Assembly (NCBI GenBank): GCA_018711625.1
Contig: DVID01000041.1
Span: 1 to 64,000, forward strand
Direction of reading: 5' to 3'
From: Candidatus Limicola stercorigallinarum
Lineage (GTDB): Bacteria; Actinomycetota; Coriobacteriia; Coriobacteriales; Coriobacteriaceae
DNA length: 64,000 nt
In this document: positions 1-8,095 of the stretch, one piece after another
Layout: every line of letters begins with the position of its first letter
Position numbering within the stretch: position 1 is the stretch's first letter
Made by a program: the position numbers and the translations under genes
The notes under the pieces: generated by a model
Databases searched by the model: none
Told to the model about the DNA's origin: nothing
Seen by the model: the letters and a program-made list of their open reading frames with translations, nothing else

Positions 1-86
1 GATGCCACTCGCCGCTCCTCCCTCATGCAGGACGATGGACGGTAAGCCGAGACGGGCTGGGGGCAAGAGCGGGCCAGTCCCGACGT

Positions 87-215
87 TCAGGCTGAGGCAA
101 TGCGCAGCCTTGAGCAGCTGCGACGGATGGCGCGCTTGGCCGATGCCGGGATGACACCGTCGTAGGTCATGATGGTACCATCAACGTCAAGGAAGATGAT
201 CCTTCTAGCAGGCAC
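87..215 (-). pseudogene. Remnant of a HAD-family (Cof-type) phosphatase, N-terminal piece only
   Basis: From a GTG at 215 the frame reads VPARRIIFLDVDGTIMTYDG, which carries the HAD motif I signature DxDGT expected at the very N-terminus of Cof-type sugar phosphatases. About 15 residues later the match stops: after IPASAKRAIRR the frame becomes Ser/Arg-rich and ends at 87. An intact Cof-type protein has about 270 residues, so only some 30 family-like residues remain. Bases 1-86 on the same strand show no continuation that I can recognise. I read it as a decayed gene. The intact HAD gene at 31610-32428 has the same opening layout, so this could be a relic of a paralogue. A frameshift with the rest of the gene outside the window is the alternative. 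Confidence 0.6.
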
Positions 216-404
216 AGGGATACCCCTCTCAAGGATTGGGCGTGATTCGGCGGCACCCGAACTCGATCTGGCGCGCGGCCGTAGGGCCACTCTAGGTAAA
301 GCAGACCGCCGCGAGCACATGCGCCAAACACCCTGCATCATACGGCATCAGACGAGATTGGCAACGCGCTAGATACGCGCTTTTTCGCCCCACAGACCCC
401 GCGA

Positions 405-555
405 TGGACAAAAATCTGAGAAGTCGGCGATTTTGCCCGCCTTCCGCCGTTTATGCATAACGCTATCCTGGGGTTTCTCCGCCCGGTGCTCCGCGGTGGA
501 GCGATCGCACCGCCAAAACCCAGGAATCATCGCCGACTTCTCGGTTTTTTGTCCA
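405..555. repeat. Nested inverted-repeat element A (about 150 bp)
   Basis: The outer arms 405-430 and 530-555 pair over 26 bases with two mismatches, starting TGGACAAAAA and including GAGAAGTCGGCGAT. Inside lie a second stem (467-476 with 515-524, CCTGGGGTTT against AAAACCCAGG) and a small GC hairpin at 488-502. The whole folds as one long cruciform or RNA rod. It has no coding capacity. Its ends and length resemble the element at 52546-52698, which suggests a dispersed non-autonomous family. Confidence 0.75.
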
Positions 556-692
556 CCTTGAGACGGGTCGCCTGGAAAACTGTAGGTACAAGCCCGGTTT
601 GTTGATTTCTCAATGTATAAAACAGCTAAGAATCGTTAAATTATTGTATACGTTGGTTTGACCTGCCCGCCGGCGGCCGTCGGTACAGAATG

Positions 693-740
693 GACCTCCC
701 GCACCTTGGGTTGCGGCAGCAACCCAAGGTGCGGGAGGTC
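693..740. repeat. Perfect 22-bp hairpin (element F)
   Basis: Bases 693-714 and 719-740 are exact reverse complements (arm begins GACCTCCCGCACC), separated by the tetraloop GGCA. No T-run follows on either strand, so it does not look like a simple intrinsic terminator. It lies in the gene-free stretch downstream of the Bax-inhibitor-like gene. Confidence 0.85.
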
Positions 741-821
741 GGAGCGTCGAGCATGTTAAGGGTTCCGATACCGTGCGCACGCACACAATCGCAACGTTGT
801 TGTAAGTAATCGGCAAGCCAT

Positions 822-853
822 AAAAAAGCGGGCGCCCCGCAAGGAACGCCCGC
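822..853 (-). terminator. Intrinsic terminator of the Bax-inhibitor-like gene
   Basis: On the minus strand the stem GCGGGCG/CGCCCGC (828-853) is followed directly by six T residues (822-827). It sits 23 bases after the stop codon at 876. Confidence 0.85.
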
Positions 854-875
854 TCATAATGATCAAAACCAGTCG

Positions 876-1565
876 CTACTCCCTGTTACCAAAGATGGCA
901 AGCAGGCGCAGGAACACGTTGATGATGTCCAGGTACAAATCAACCGCCGACCACAGAGCATTGGTGACCGTGGGCTCAATCGTTTGCGAGCGGTACACGT
1001 CGTAGCCGATGAATCCGCAGAACAGCAAAATCACCGCCACGTCGGTGATGGGTTGGCGCACGCCCATGAGCATGAGCACGATCTCGATTACCACAACCGC
1101 CAAAAGGCCGGTGAACAGAACACCCTGAATCTTGGCGAAAAACTGCGGGAACAAGAAGCCCGCAACGCCAAACACCACCACAATGCCCGCCGTTGCCGTG
1201 AACGCAAGCGAGAGGCTCTCGAGCGAGTAGGCCGTGAGTACAAACGAGACGGCAAAGCCAAAGGAAAGCGCAAAGAGTGCGTAGCCCACAACAGCGATGG
1301 GCAGGTTCTCCTTGGCACGGGCGACGTTCATGAGCACGATGCCCACAATGCTCGCCACAATAGTTGCCACCGAATAGGTGAGCGCGTTGTTGCCCACAAA
1401 AATCTGGAAATCGGCAGTCGCGGTAATGTGCGAGCTAGCCGCCATCACCACAAAGGAAAGCAGCACGATGCCGGTAAGCACCACGTTGTAGAGCCGGCGC
1501 GAAATAAGGCGCGGCACCGATTGGCCCGTAGAAATGGGGCCCTCGAACCGTTCGAGCTCGTTCAT
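876..1565 (-). CDS. Bax inhibitor-1 / YccA family membrane protein
   Basis: A 229-residue integral membrane protein with about seven hydrophobic segments. It resembles the BI-1/YccA/YbhL (TMEM BI-1-containing) family, whose animal members are calcium-leak channels; bacterial members are linked to membrane protease control, but the substrate is unknown. Family-like features are the cytoplasmic N-terminus, regular short loops and the late stretch GFIGYDVYRSQTI followed by a helix containing DLYLDIINVFLRLL. The ATG at 1565 is chosen because AGGAG lies six bases upstream; the frame stays open further upstream but without family sequence. It is monocistronic, with a strong terminator behind it, and about 220 bases separate it from the MFS gene. 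Family call is good; function is open. Confidence 0.85.
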   Translation of the reverse strand: MNELERFEGPISTGQSVPRLISRRLYNVVLTGIVLLSFVVMAASSHITATADFQIFVGNNALTYSVATIVASIVGIVLMNVARAKENLPIAVVGYALFALSFGFAVSFVLTAYSLESLSLAFTATAGIVVVFGVAGFLFPQFFAKIQGVLFTGLLAVVVIEIVLMLMGVRQPITDVAVILLFCGFIGYDVYRSQTIEPTVTNALWSAVDLYLDIINVFLRLLAIFGNRE

Positions 1566-1783
1566 AGAGGCTCCTATCGTTGGGGGCGCGAACAGAGCAG
1601 CCGCACCCGAATGTCGTTGGAGGCATCTTACCCGAATACGCGCGTATGCAACGGAAGTTAAGGGTGTCTTTAGACTTGGGCGCGCATTGGTGAAGATAGA
1701 GGGGGCCGCATAACGGTAGCTGAAAGCCGCCAAGCTGGTTCAAATCCAAGGCCAACTTGTACGCCCCGCACGCGCCCGACAGC

Positions 1784-3139
1784 TTACTCGGAAGTACGCG
1801 ATTCAGCTTCTTCCCTGCTCAGGGCTGCGATACGCTTCCAGCGCACCACTAGGATGATGGCGGGCATCACAAGAACCGTGGCGCTTGCCACAAGCAGAGC
1901 CCCCTGCACGCCCATGGTCGCTGCCAGCCAAGGCGCCGCCACAAGCGGCAACACACCTGCAATGTTAAAGCCAAAGTTCATGATGGAGCTCACGCGGCCC
2001 ACCACCGCAAGAGGCGCATGGCGCTGCATAAGGGTGTTTTGCAGCGGGGTGAACGCGCCAAACGCACAGCCCAGCAAAAGCTGCCCTGCCATAGCGACCC
2101 CTACCAGTGGCGTCCCCACATACAGCAGGCAGCCAATACCCTCGATAATCTGGATGATGAGAAGCGTCCGGATGTTCATCAGGCGCCCGGGCAGGCGCAT
2201 GATCACAAGCGCTCCCAGCACGGCACCCGCCCCTGCGGCTGCAGAAAGCCAGCCCATCCATGATGCGCCCACTTTGAGCACGTCACGGTAAAAAAGCGAC
2301 TCGATGGGATCAAAAGCTCCATACCCCAAGAAACACAGGAAGCCAACCCAAAAGAGCAGCGTAAGCGCCATTGAGCCCGTAACCGCACGAATGCCCTCGC
2401 GAATACCGATCGCACGAGAAGCGGGCTCGGCGGTCTCACCACCAGCTGCAAGCGAAGCGCCCGCTGCTCCACCCCCGGCACCACGCGTGCCAGCCCCCGC
2501 AGGCACATCCCCGCGCGCAACCGCGCCGTCATCATGCGGCGAGCGCAACGGACGAAAACCCAAACCGGGCACCAGCGCCACCACGGCGCAGACGAGCGTA
2601 AATACAAAAACAGCGTTGGTTGGAGCCACGGCAGCGATAGCACCACCCACCAGCGGCCCCACCACAACACCAATGTTCGAGGCAGCCGAGATGGCACCGT
2701 TGATGCGCTTAAGCTCGCGCGGATCACCGCTCAGATGCGCCGGATACGAGCGCGCGATCACATCGGTGAGGCCAATCATAAAGCCTAGAATCGCCGCACC
2801 CAGAATGATGTGGAAAGCCGTCTCCTTCGTGGTAAGGAAGTAGATGGAAGCCACAATCACGCCCGCAACTGCCAGCACAAAATGTCGGCGCGGACCCCAC
2901 AAATCGAGCAGCGAGCCGCCCACAAACGACCCCACAATAAGGCAGGCATTCATAAACACGACGGCAAGCGCATTACCCAGCGCGTCGGACCCCAAAACGT
3001 AGGTGAGCGTCCCCAGCACGCCAATAAAGTAACTAGCCTGGATGCCTACGTACACAAGAAAGCGCATGGCGATAAGCCGGTACGCCTGGGGAGAAAGCGG
3101 GTGCTGCCGCGTTGCGCGGCGAGAACGATGAGGTGACAT
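1784..3139 (-). CDS. Major facilitator superfamily permease
   Basis: A 451-residue 12-helix MFS protein. The basic N-terminus is followed by six hydrophobic helices (residues about 25-190), a long cytoplasmic loop (199-242), then six more helices. The loop 2-3 motif appears as GGSLLDLWGPRRH near residue 75, and the helix 4-5 region contains RINGAISAASNIGVVVGPLVGG. This pattern is common in drug-efflux and enterobactin-exporter-like MFS members; substrate cannot be told. The central loop is unusually rich in Ala and Gly. The ATG at 3139 has AAAGGA upstream. It lies downstream of the Moco genes on the same strand but is separated by a hairpin (3288-3310), so a link to molybdenum is not supported. 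Confidence 0.85.
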   Translation of the reverse strand: MSPHRSRRATRQHPLSPQAYRLIAMRFLVYVGIQASYFIGVLGTLTYVLGSDALGNALAVVFMNACLIVGSFVGGSLLDLWGPRRHFVLAVAGVIVASIYFLTTKETAFHIILGAAILGFMIGLTDVIARSYPAHLSGDPRELKRINGAISAASNIGVVVGPLVGGAIAAVAPTNAVFVFTLVCAVVALVPGLGFRPLRSPHDDGAVARGDVPAGAGTRGAGGGAAGASLAAGGETAEPASRAIGIREGIRAVTGSMALTLLFWVGFLCFLGYGAFDPIESLFYRDVLKVGASWMGWLSAAAGAGAVLGALVIMRLPGRLMNIRTLLIIQIIEGIGCLLYVGTPLVGVAMAGQLLLGCAFGAFTPLQNTLMQRHAPLAVVGRVSSIMNFGFNIAGVLPLVAAPWLAATMGVQGALLVASATVLVMPAIILVVRWKRIAALSREEAESRTSE

Positions 3140-3287
3140 GGCGGTCCTTTCGAAAATACGCAAACGGAGTCAAGTGGCTGCACGCAGCATGCCGCACACC
3201 CAGCTCGTGGGTGCAGGCAACACCGGCAGTATCAATGACATCCGATTTCGTACGGCATCGTATTCCGCCATGCACCTTTCTTCTCGT

Positions 3288-3310
3288 GGTGGCCCTCACG
3301 TAGGGCCACC
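3288..3310 (-). terminator. Hairpin after moaC-mobB, possible weak terminator
   Basis: A perfect nine-base stem (GGTGGCCCT/AGGGCCACC, loop CACGT) lies 23 bases beyond the stop of the MoaC-MobB gene. No T-run follows on the minus strand, so termination may be partial. Confidence 0.45.
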
Positions 3311-3332
3311 TTAGCACAAGCTATTACTGCCG

Positions 3333-4709
3333 TCACACCTGGCCAGAGCGCACACGGCTGAGGTGGTCCAGCACGGCATCGGCAACGGCGCGCGCGTCGT
3401 TGATGTCGATGGTTCGCGTGCCGTGCGGCACCTGGCGGGCCACCACATCATTCCCCGCAAGCGCAATGGTGCGCTCGTCCACCAGTTCCGCCGAGCTCTT
3501 GCCACGCATGCGGTCTACGCCCGAGCGCGCCACCACAATGTTGGGCAGGCCTGCGGCCTTGTATCCCTCAACAATCACCACGTCAACGTCGGTGTAGCGG
3601 GCGAGCATCTCCTCCACCGGGAGTTCCTGGGTGGTGTCGGCGTACTCCGCGTACCGATCTGCGGAAATGAGCCCCACATGGCGACTGCCCGCCTGAGCAT
3701 GACGCCACGAATCCTTACCGGGGACGTCGATGTCAAAACCAGCGTGGCCATGGTGCTTGAGCGAACCCACACGCAAGCCGCGCGCCGTGAGGATGGAGAT
3801 AACCTTCTCCACAAGCGTCGTCTTGCCTGAGTTTTGGTAGCCGATGAAGGCAATAGCCGGCGCAGCCGGGGGTTTGGGCGCAGCGGACGTGGGCTCAAGT
3901 TTAGCTATGGCATCGGTGAGCACGGGGGTGAGGTCGGTGAGCACCGCATCGAGCGCGTTCAAGGTCTCTGCAGGAGTAGGACCGGAGCCGGCGGCTGCCG
4001 CGGATGTCTCGGAGGCTGTAGATGCATCGGGGGACGCAGATTGGTCAGTGCTTGCAGCTCCCGCAGTGACCTCTGCGGGCGCCGCACAGGCAACCGATGC
4101 TGTAGCCGCGGCGTCTTCGGCGCCATCGCTGGCGCTGGTGCCGCTTGCCACGCTGCCACGCTCCCACAGGCCGCTTCTGCCGCCCTCTTTGCGCAGAAGC
4201 CGCACGTCCACGATCTCCATGCCGCGATCAACGGCCTTGCACATGTCGTAGATGGTGAGGCAGGCCACGCTTGCCGCCGTAAGCGCCTCCATCTCAATGC
4301 CTGTCACACCTGTAACACCGCAGGTACACGTTACGTGAAAGCCCACGCGGCCGTCCGCGCGCGGCGGTTCCCACCCTGCCGGGGCCGTAGTGCCCACGGC
4401 AGCGATAGGCGCAATCTCCACTTTGCTCTTGGTAATCATGAGCGGATGGCACATGGGAATGAGCTCGCTCGTGCGCTTGGAAGCCATAATGCCAGCCACG
4501 CGTGCGCAGGCAAGGACATCGCCCTTTTTGGCGCGATCTTCGAGCACCATCGCCTGCGTCTCGGGATGCATGAGGATGGTTCCCTCGGCAATGGCGAGGC
4601 GGCGTGTCTCGGCCTTCTCAGACACGTCGACCATGCGCACATCGCCCTGTTCGTCAACATGGGTAAGCGAGTCGCGGTAGGCGTCGCGCTTTCCTTGCGT
4701 GTTTGCCAT
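3333..4709 (-). CDS. MoaC-MobB fusion: cyclic pyranopterin monophosphate synthase joined to Mo-guanine dinucleotide GTPase domain
   Basis: 458 residues with two enzymes. Residues 1-185 are MoaC, which with MoaA turns GTP into cyclic pyranopterin monophosphate: ILMHPETQ, the RVAGIMASKRTSELIPMCHP stretch and VTGIEMEALTAASVACLTIYD are all present. Residues 186-284 are a low-complexity Ala/Ser/Thr linker. Residues 285-458 are MobB, a P-loop protein acting late in dinucleotide cofactor assembly: Walker A GYQNSGKTT (290-298), SLKHHGHAGFDID and VVIVEGYK. MoaC is usually a separate protein of about 160 residues. ATG at 4709; the gene starts six bases after the moaA stop, so the two are one operon. 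The same polypeptide thus covers the first and last parts of the pathway. Confidence 0.9.
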   Translation of the reverse strand: MANTQGKRDAYRDSLTHVDEQGDVRMVDVSEKAETRRLAIAEGTILMHPETQAMVLEDRAKKGDVLACARVAGIMASKRTSELIPMCHPLMITKSKVEIAPIAAVGTTAPAGWEPPRADGRVGFHVTCTCGVTGVTGIEMEALTAASVACLTIYDMCKAVDRGMEIVDVRLLRKEGGRSGLWERGSVASGTSASDGAEDAAATASVACAAPAEVTAGAASTDQSASPDASTASETSAAAAGSGPTPAETLNALDAVLTDLTPVLTDAIAKLEPTSAAPKPPAAPAIAFIGYQNSGKTTLVEKVISILTARGLRVGSLKHHGHAGFDIDVPGKDSWRHAQAGSRHVGLISADRYAEYADTTQELPVEEMLARYTDVDVVIVEGYKAAGLPNIVVARSGVDRMRGKSSAELVDERTIALAGNDVVARQVPHGTRTIDINDARAVADAVLDHLSRVRSGQV

Positions 4710-4714
4710 ATCAA

Positions 4715-5857
4715 TCAGCCTCCAATTTGCGACATGTAGCGCTCAGTGCCCTCGATTGCCTCATGCTCTTTGGGTTTGTGGGCCACTGCCTCCCGCCAGA
4801 TGGCTCGCACCTGGTCATCATTGCCCGCACGTAGGGCATCGCGCAGCGAATACTCCGCGTCCGAGAAGAGACAGGGGCGAATAGCACCATCGGCTGTGAG
4901 GCGCATGCGGTTGCACGAGCTGCAGAAATGGTTGGACATGGCCGAGATGAACCCCACGGTGCCCGCCGCACCGGAGAAGCGCCAGTAACGCGCGGGGCCA
5001 GCACCCGAGGGTACCCCCGCGTCCTCAACGGGCTCAAGCGCACCAATGCCCGCCGCACGCCCCGCTGCTGAGATACGCTCACGCAGCTCGGCGGAGGGTA
5101 CCGTGTCACTCGCGTCCCATGCGGAAGCATCAACGCCGCCCGGGCAATGTGGGTCGAGCGCCGGGCCGCTTGAGGCCGCGGCAACCCCGGCAGCGGCGCC
5201 AGCAAACACCCGCCCGGCAACCTCATCCTGCGAGATGTCGTGCGCCCGCGTGGTGCCCGTACGCTCGTCGCCAATGGGCATGTACTCAATAAAGCGCACG
5301 TGCAGCGGCTTTTCTGCCGAGAGCCGCGCCAAGCCAAACACATCTTGCTCAAGCCGGCGCACCACCACACAGTTCACCTTTACCGGGTCAAACCCCCAGG
5401 TAAGCGCCGCATCAATACCCTGAAGCGTTTGCTCAAGCCGGCCCAAGCGCGTCACCTCGGTAAATTGTGCGGGGTCGAGCGTATCGAGCGAGATGTTCAC
5501 CCGGTCCAAGCCCGCATCCTTAAGTTCGGGCGCCAAGCGAGGCAACAGCGCTCCGTTGGTGGTGAGGGAGATGTCCTCAATCTGCGGAATGGCGCGAATC
5601 TCGCGAATGAGCGGAATGATGCGGTGCGAAACCAGCGGCTCGCCACCTGTCAGACGAACGCGGCGCACGCCCTCGGCGGCTACGATGCGCACAAACCGGG
5701 CAATCTCTTCCGCAGAAAGGAGCTCGCCGTGTTTGCGCGGCGGCACGCCTTCCGCCGGCATGCAGTATACGCAGCGGAAATTGCACTTATCCGTAACCGC
5801 GATGCGCACGTAGCTAATGCCGCGCCCAAACTCGTCGTGTAGTTCGTGGATGGACAT
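4715..5857 (-). CDS. moaA: GTP 3',8-cyclase MoaA (radical SAM)
   Basis: 380 residues. It catalyses the first step of molybdenum cofactor synthesis, radical conversion of GTP to 3',8-cyclo-7,8-dihydro-GTP. The radical SAM cluster motif is DKCNFRCVYCMP with Cys25, Cys29 and Cys32. The second 4Fe-4S site lies near residue 310 (NHFCSSCNRMRLTADG, then RPCLFS). The C-terminus ends in Gly-Gly, as in the family. Between residues 218 and 255 there is an Ala/Gly/Ser-rich insertion absent from typical MoaA. The ATG at 5857 is preferred over an upstream in-frame start because AGGGGGA lies just upstream and family homology begins there. First gene of the moaA-moaC/mobB operon; moaD, moaE and moeA are not in the window. 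Confidence 0.93.
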   Translation of the reverse strand: MSIHELHDEFGRGISYVRIAVTDKCNFRCVYCMPAEGVPPRKHGELLSAEEIARFVRIVAAEGVRRVRLTGGEPLVSHRIIPLIREIRAIPQIEDISLTTNGALLPRLAPELKDAGLDRVNISLDTLDPAQFTEVTRLGRLEQTLQGIDAALTWGFDPVKVNCVVVRRLEQDVFGLARLSAEKPLHVRFIEYMPIGDERTGTTRAHDISQDEVAGRVFAGAAAGVAAASSGPALDPHCPGGVDASAWDASDTVPSAELRERISAAGRAAGIGALEPVEDAGVPSGAGPARYWRFSGAAGTVGFISAMSNHFCSSCNRMRLTADGAIRPCLFSDAEYSLRDALRAGNDDQVRAIWREAVAHKPKEHEAIEGTERYMSQIGG

Positions 5858-5972
5858 GCGTCCCCCTGCCAGCCGTCCTATTGTTCTCACATGAGGATAA
5901 CACGGTAGCAGGCTGCGAGTTGGAGATGGTCACGGAGCGTGCGGCACCGGTTCCGGCCCCGGCCCCGCCCAT

Positions 5973-6030
5973 CGATGCACTACTTTTCGGTCAAGAAACG
6001 GCCCACTTCTGACCGAAAAATAGTGCATCG
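5973..6030. repeat. Inverted-repeat element B (58 bp)
   Basis: Arms 5973-5993 and 6010-6030 pair over 21 bases with one mismatch (outer end CGATGCACTA, inner end TTTTCGGTCA); the loop is 16 bases. It lies between the end of the ABC exporter operon and moaA. No T-run follows on the minus strand. Confidence 0.8.
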
Positions 6031-6091
6031 GCGGATAACAGGGGCGAAACGGAGCGAAGAACAGCACCCGCACACCGCATGCACGCCCCGG

Positions 6092-8095
6092 CTAGTCGAG
6101 CTCCTTGAGGCCCTGGCAGAGGCTCCAATACTCCCCGTGCAGCGCATAGAGCTCCTCGTGGGTGCCACGCTCGATGATGCTGCCGTGGTCGAGCACCATG
6201 ATGGCATCGGCGTTACGCACGGTGGAGAGCCGGTGCGCGATCATAAACGTGGTACGACCGTTCATGAGGGAGTCCATGCCGCGCTCAATCAAGGCCTCGG
6301 TGCGCGTGTCGATGGACGAGGTGGCCTCATCTAAGATGAGCACGGGCGGGTCGGCCACGGCGGCGCGCGCGATGGCCAGCAGCTGCCGCTGCCCCTGGGA
6401 GAGGTTGGCGCCGTCCGAGGTCACCATGGTGTCGTATCCCTCGGGCAAGCGGCTGATGAAGCTATCGGCGTTGGCGATCTTGGCCGCGGCGCGCACCTCC
6501 TCGTCGGTGGCGTCGAGCTTGCCGAAGCGGATGTTATCCGCAATGGTGCCCGTGAAGAGGTGGGTATCTTGCAGCACGATGCCGAGTGAGCTTCTGAGCG
6601 ACGCCTTCTCGATGTTTCGCACGTTGATGCCGTCGTAGGTGATCTCGCCCTCGTCGATGTCGTAGAAGCGGTTGATGAGGTTTGTGATGGTGGTCTTTCC
6701 GGCGCCGGTGGAGCCCACAAAGGCGATCTTCTGGCCCGGCTTGGCGAAGATGTTGAGCTTGTGGAGCACCTCGTGCCCCGGCTCGTACCCAAAGCTCACC
6801 TCGTGGAAGCGCACATCGCCGCGGAGCGGCACGAGCCCGGTCACCAGCTCGGTGCCATCAACACCACGAGCCGTGGTCTGCGCCACCGCGCCCGCCTCCT
6901 CCGCGGCAAGCGCGGAGGAGCTTCCAGTGCCATCCGCAGCAGCGCCGCCCACGCCATCCGCAGCAGAGGCACCAGCAGCCCGCCCGGGCACGTCCCCATT
7001 AGCCGCCACGGGCACCAGCGCGCCCCACGCGCCCAGGCCGTATCCCTCGGGCAGCTGCCACGCCCAGGTATCCTTGCCCGTCTTCACCAGGCGCACGCGA
7101 CCTTCGTCCTCCTCGGGCGCCTCATGCAGGGCGTCAAACACGCGCTCGGCACCAGCAAGCGCCGAGAGCAGGAAGTTCGACTGCTGGGTGAACTGGTTGA
7201 TGGGCAGCGCGGTCTGACGCACAAACACCAGGTAGCTGGCGAGCGCACCCACATCGGTGAGCCCCGTGATGGCCATGAAGCCACCAAGCACCGCCACCAC
7301 CGCGTAGTTGACGTAGCTGATCGACACCACGGCCGGGATCATCGAGGCGGCAAAGGTCTGCGCACCGGTGCCCGCCACACGCAGGCGCTCGTTCTTCTCG
7401 CGGAACGTCGCCACGTTCTTGGACTCGTGGTTGAACACCTTCACGACCTTCTGGCCGGTCACCATCTCCTCGATGTAGCCGTCGAGCTCGGCGAGCACGT
7501 TTTGCTGGCGCTGGAAATACCCGCGGCTCCGCTTGGTGGAATAGCGGATGTAGGCAAACATCGCCGCGTACCCCACCACCACCAGCAAACTGAGCTGCCA
7601 GTTGAGCACGAAGATCATCACGAGCGTGCCCACGATCTGGATGGCGCTCTGGATGACCAGGGCGAAGCTGTTGTTCATGGCCTCGGCCACGGTATCCACG
7701 TCGTTGGTGAAGTAGCTCATGATGTCACCACGGCTGCGCGCATCAAAGTAACGCAGCGGCAGCGCCTGGATATGCTGGAACAGGTCGCGCCGGATATCTA
7801 CGAGCACCTTCTGCGCCGCGTGCACCATGAGCTGCGTATAACCCACCGCCGCGAGCACGCCCGAGGCGTAGATGACCGCCGTTAAGACGACGTAGCCCAC
7901 GAAGGTATCGAAGCTCCCCGCCGCGAGCGCGTCCACCACAGGGCGGATCATGTAGGTGCCCACGAGGTTGGCGATGGCAGACATGGACACCAGCACTGCT
8001 ACGGCCAAAAACAGCAGCTTGTGCCTGCCCATGTACGCCATGAGCTCGCGCAGCGTGCCCAGAAGGTTCTTGGGCTTGTTCCCTGGAGCGGGCAT
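6092..8095 (-). CDS. ABC exporter half-transporter, second subunit, canonical ATP site
   Basis: 667 residues: six-helix exporter transmembrane domain (about 20-310), then an ATPase domain (about 425-667). The ATPase has Walker A GSTGAGKTT, signature LSQGQRQ, Walker B LILDEATSSID and the switch His in IAHRLST. The catalytic Glu is present. Residues 335-425 hold an insertion whose middle (363-412) is nearly pure Ala/Gly/Ser/Asp. The start ATG overlaps the stop of the upstream exporter gene (TGATG), so the two are translationally coupled and probably form one heterodimer. The family exports drugs, lipids or peptides; the MarR gene at the head of the operon favours a toxic compound. Confidence 0.9.
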   Translation of the reverse strand: MPAPGNKPKNLLGTLRELMAYMGRHKLLFLAVAVLVSMSAIANLVGTYMIRPVVDALAAGSFDTFVGYVVLTAVIYASGVLAAVGYTQLMVHAAQKVLVDIRRDLFQHIQALPLRYFDARSRGDIMSYFTNDVDTVAEAMNNSFALVIQSAIQIVGTLVMIFVLNWQLSLLVVVGYAAMFAYIRYSTKRSRGYFQRQQNVLAELDGYIEEMVTGQKVVKVFNHESKNVATFREKNERLRVAGTGAQTFAASMIPAVVSISYVNYAVVAVLGGFMAITGLTDVGALASYLVFVRQTALPINQFTQQSNFLLSALAGAERVFDALHEAPEEDEGRVRLVKTGKDTWAWQLPEGYGLGAWGALVPVAANGDVPGRAAGASAADGVGGAAADGTGSSSALAAEEAGAVAQTTARGVDGTELVTGLVPLRGDVRFHEVSFGYEPGHEVLHKLNIFAKPGQKIAFVGSTGAGKTTITNLINRFYDIDEGEITYDGINVRNIEKASLRSSLGIVLQDTHLFTGTIADNIRFGKLDATDEEVRAAAKIANADSFISRLPEGYDTMVTSDGANLSQGQRQLLAIARAAVADPPVLILDEATSSIDTRTEALIERGMDSLMNGRTTFMIAHRLSTVRNADAIMVLDHGSIIERGTHEELYALHGEYWSLCQGLKELD

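Larger units (their letters stand above)
216..821. other. Gene-free stretch holding two inverted-repeat elements
   Basis: About 600 bases between the HAD remnant and the terminator of the next gene. It holds a large nested inverted repeat (405-555) and a perfect hairpin (693-740), listed separately. The ORFs that cross it have no recognisable motif and no ribosome binding site. The part around 600-660 is AT-rich compared with its surroundings. Confidence 0.6.

Noticed and set aside
405-555. CRISPR array or intrinsic terminator
   Set aside because: There are no repeated spacers; the pairing is a single nested inverted repeat far from a gene end.
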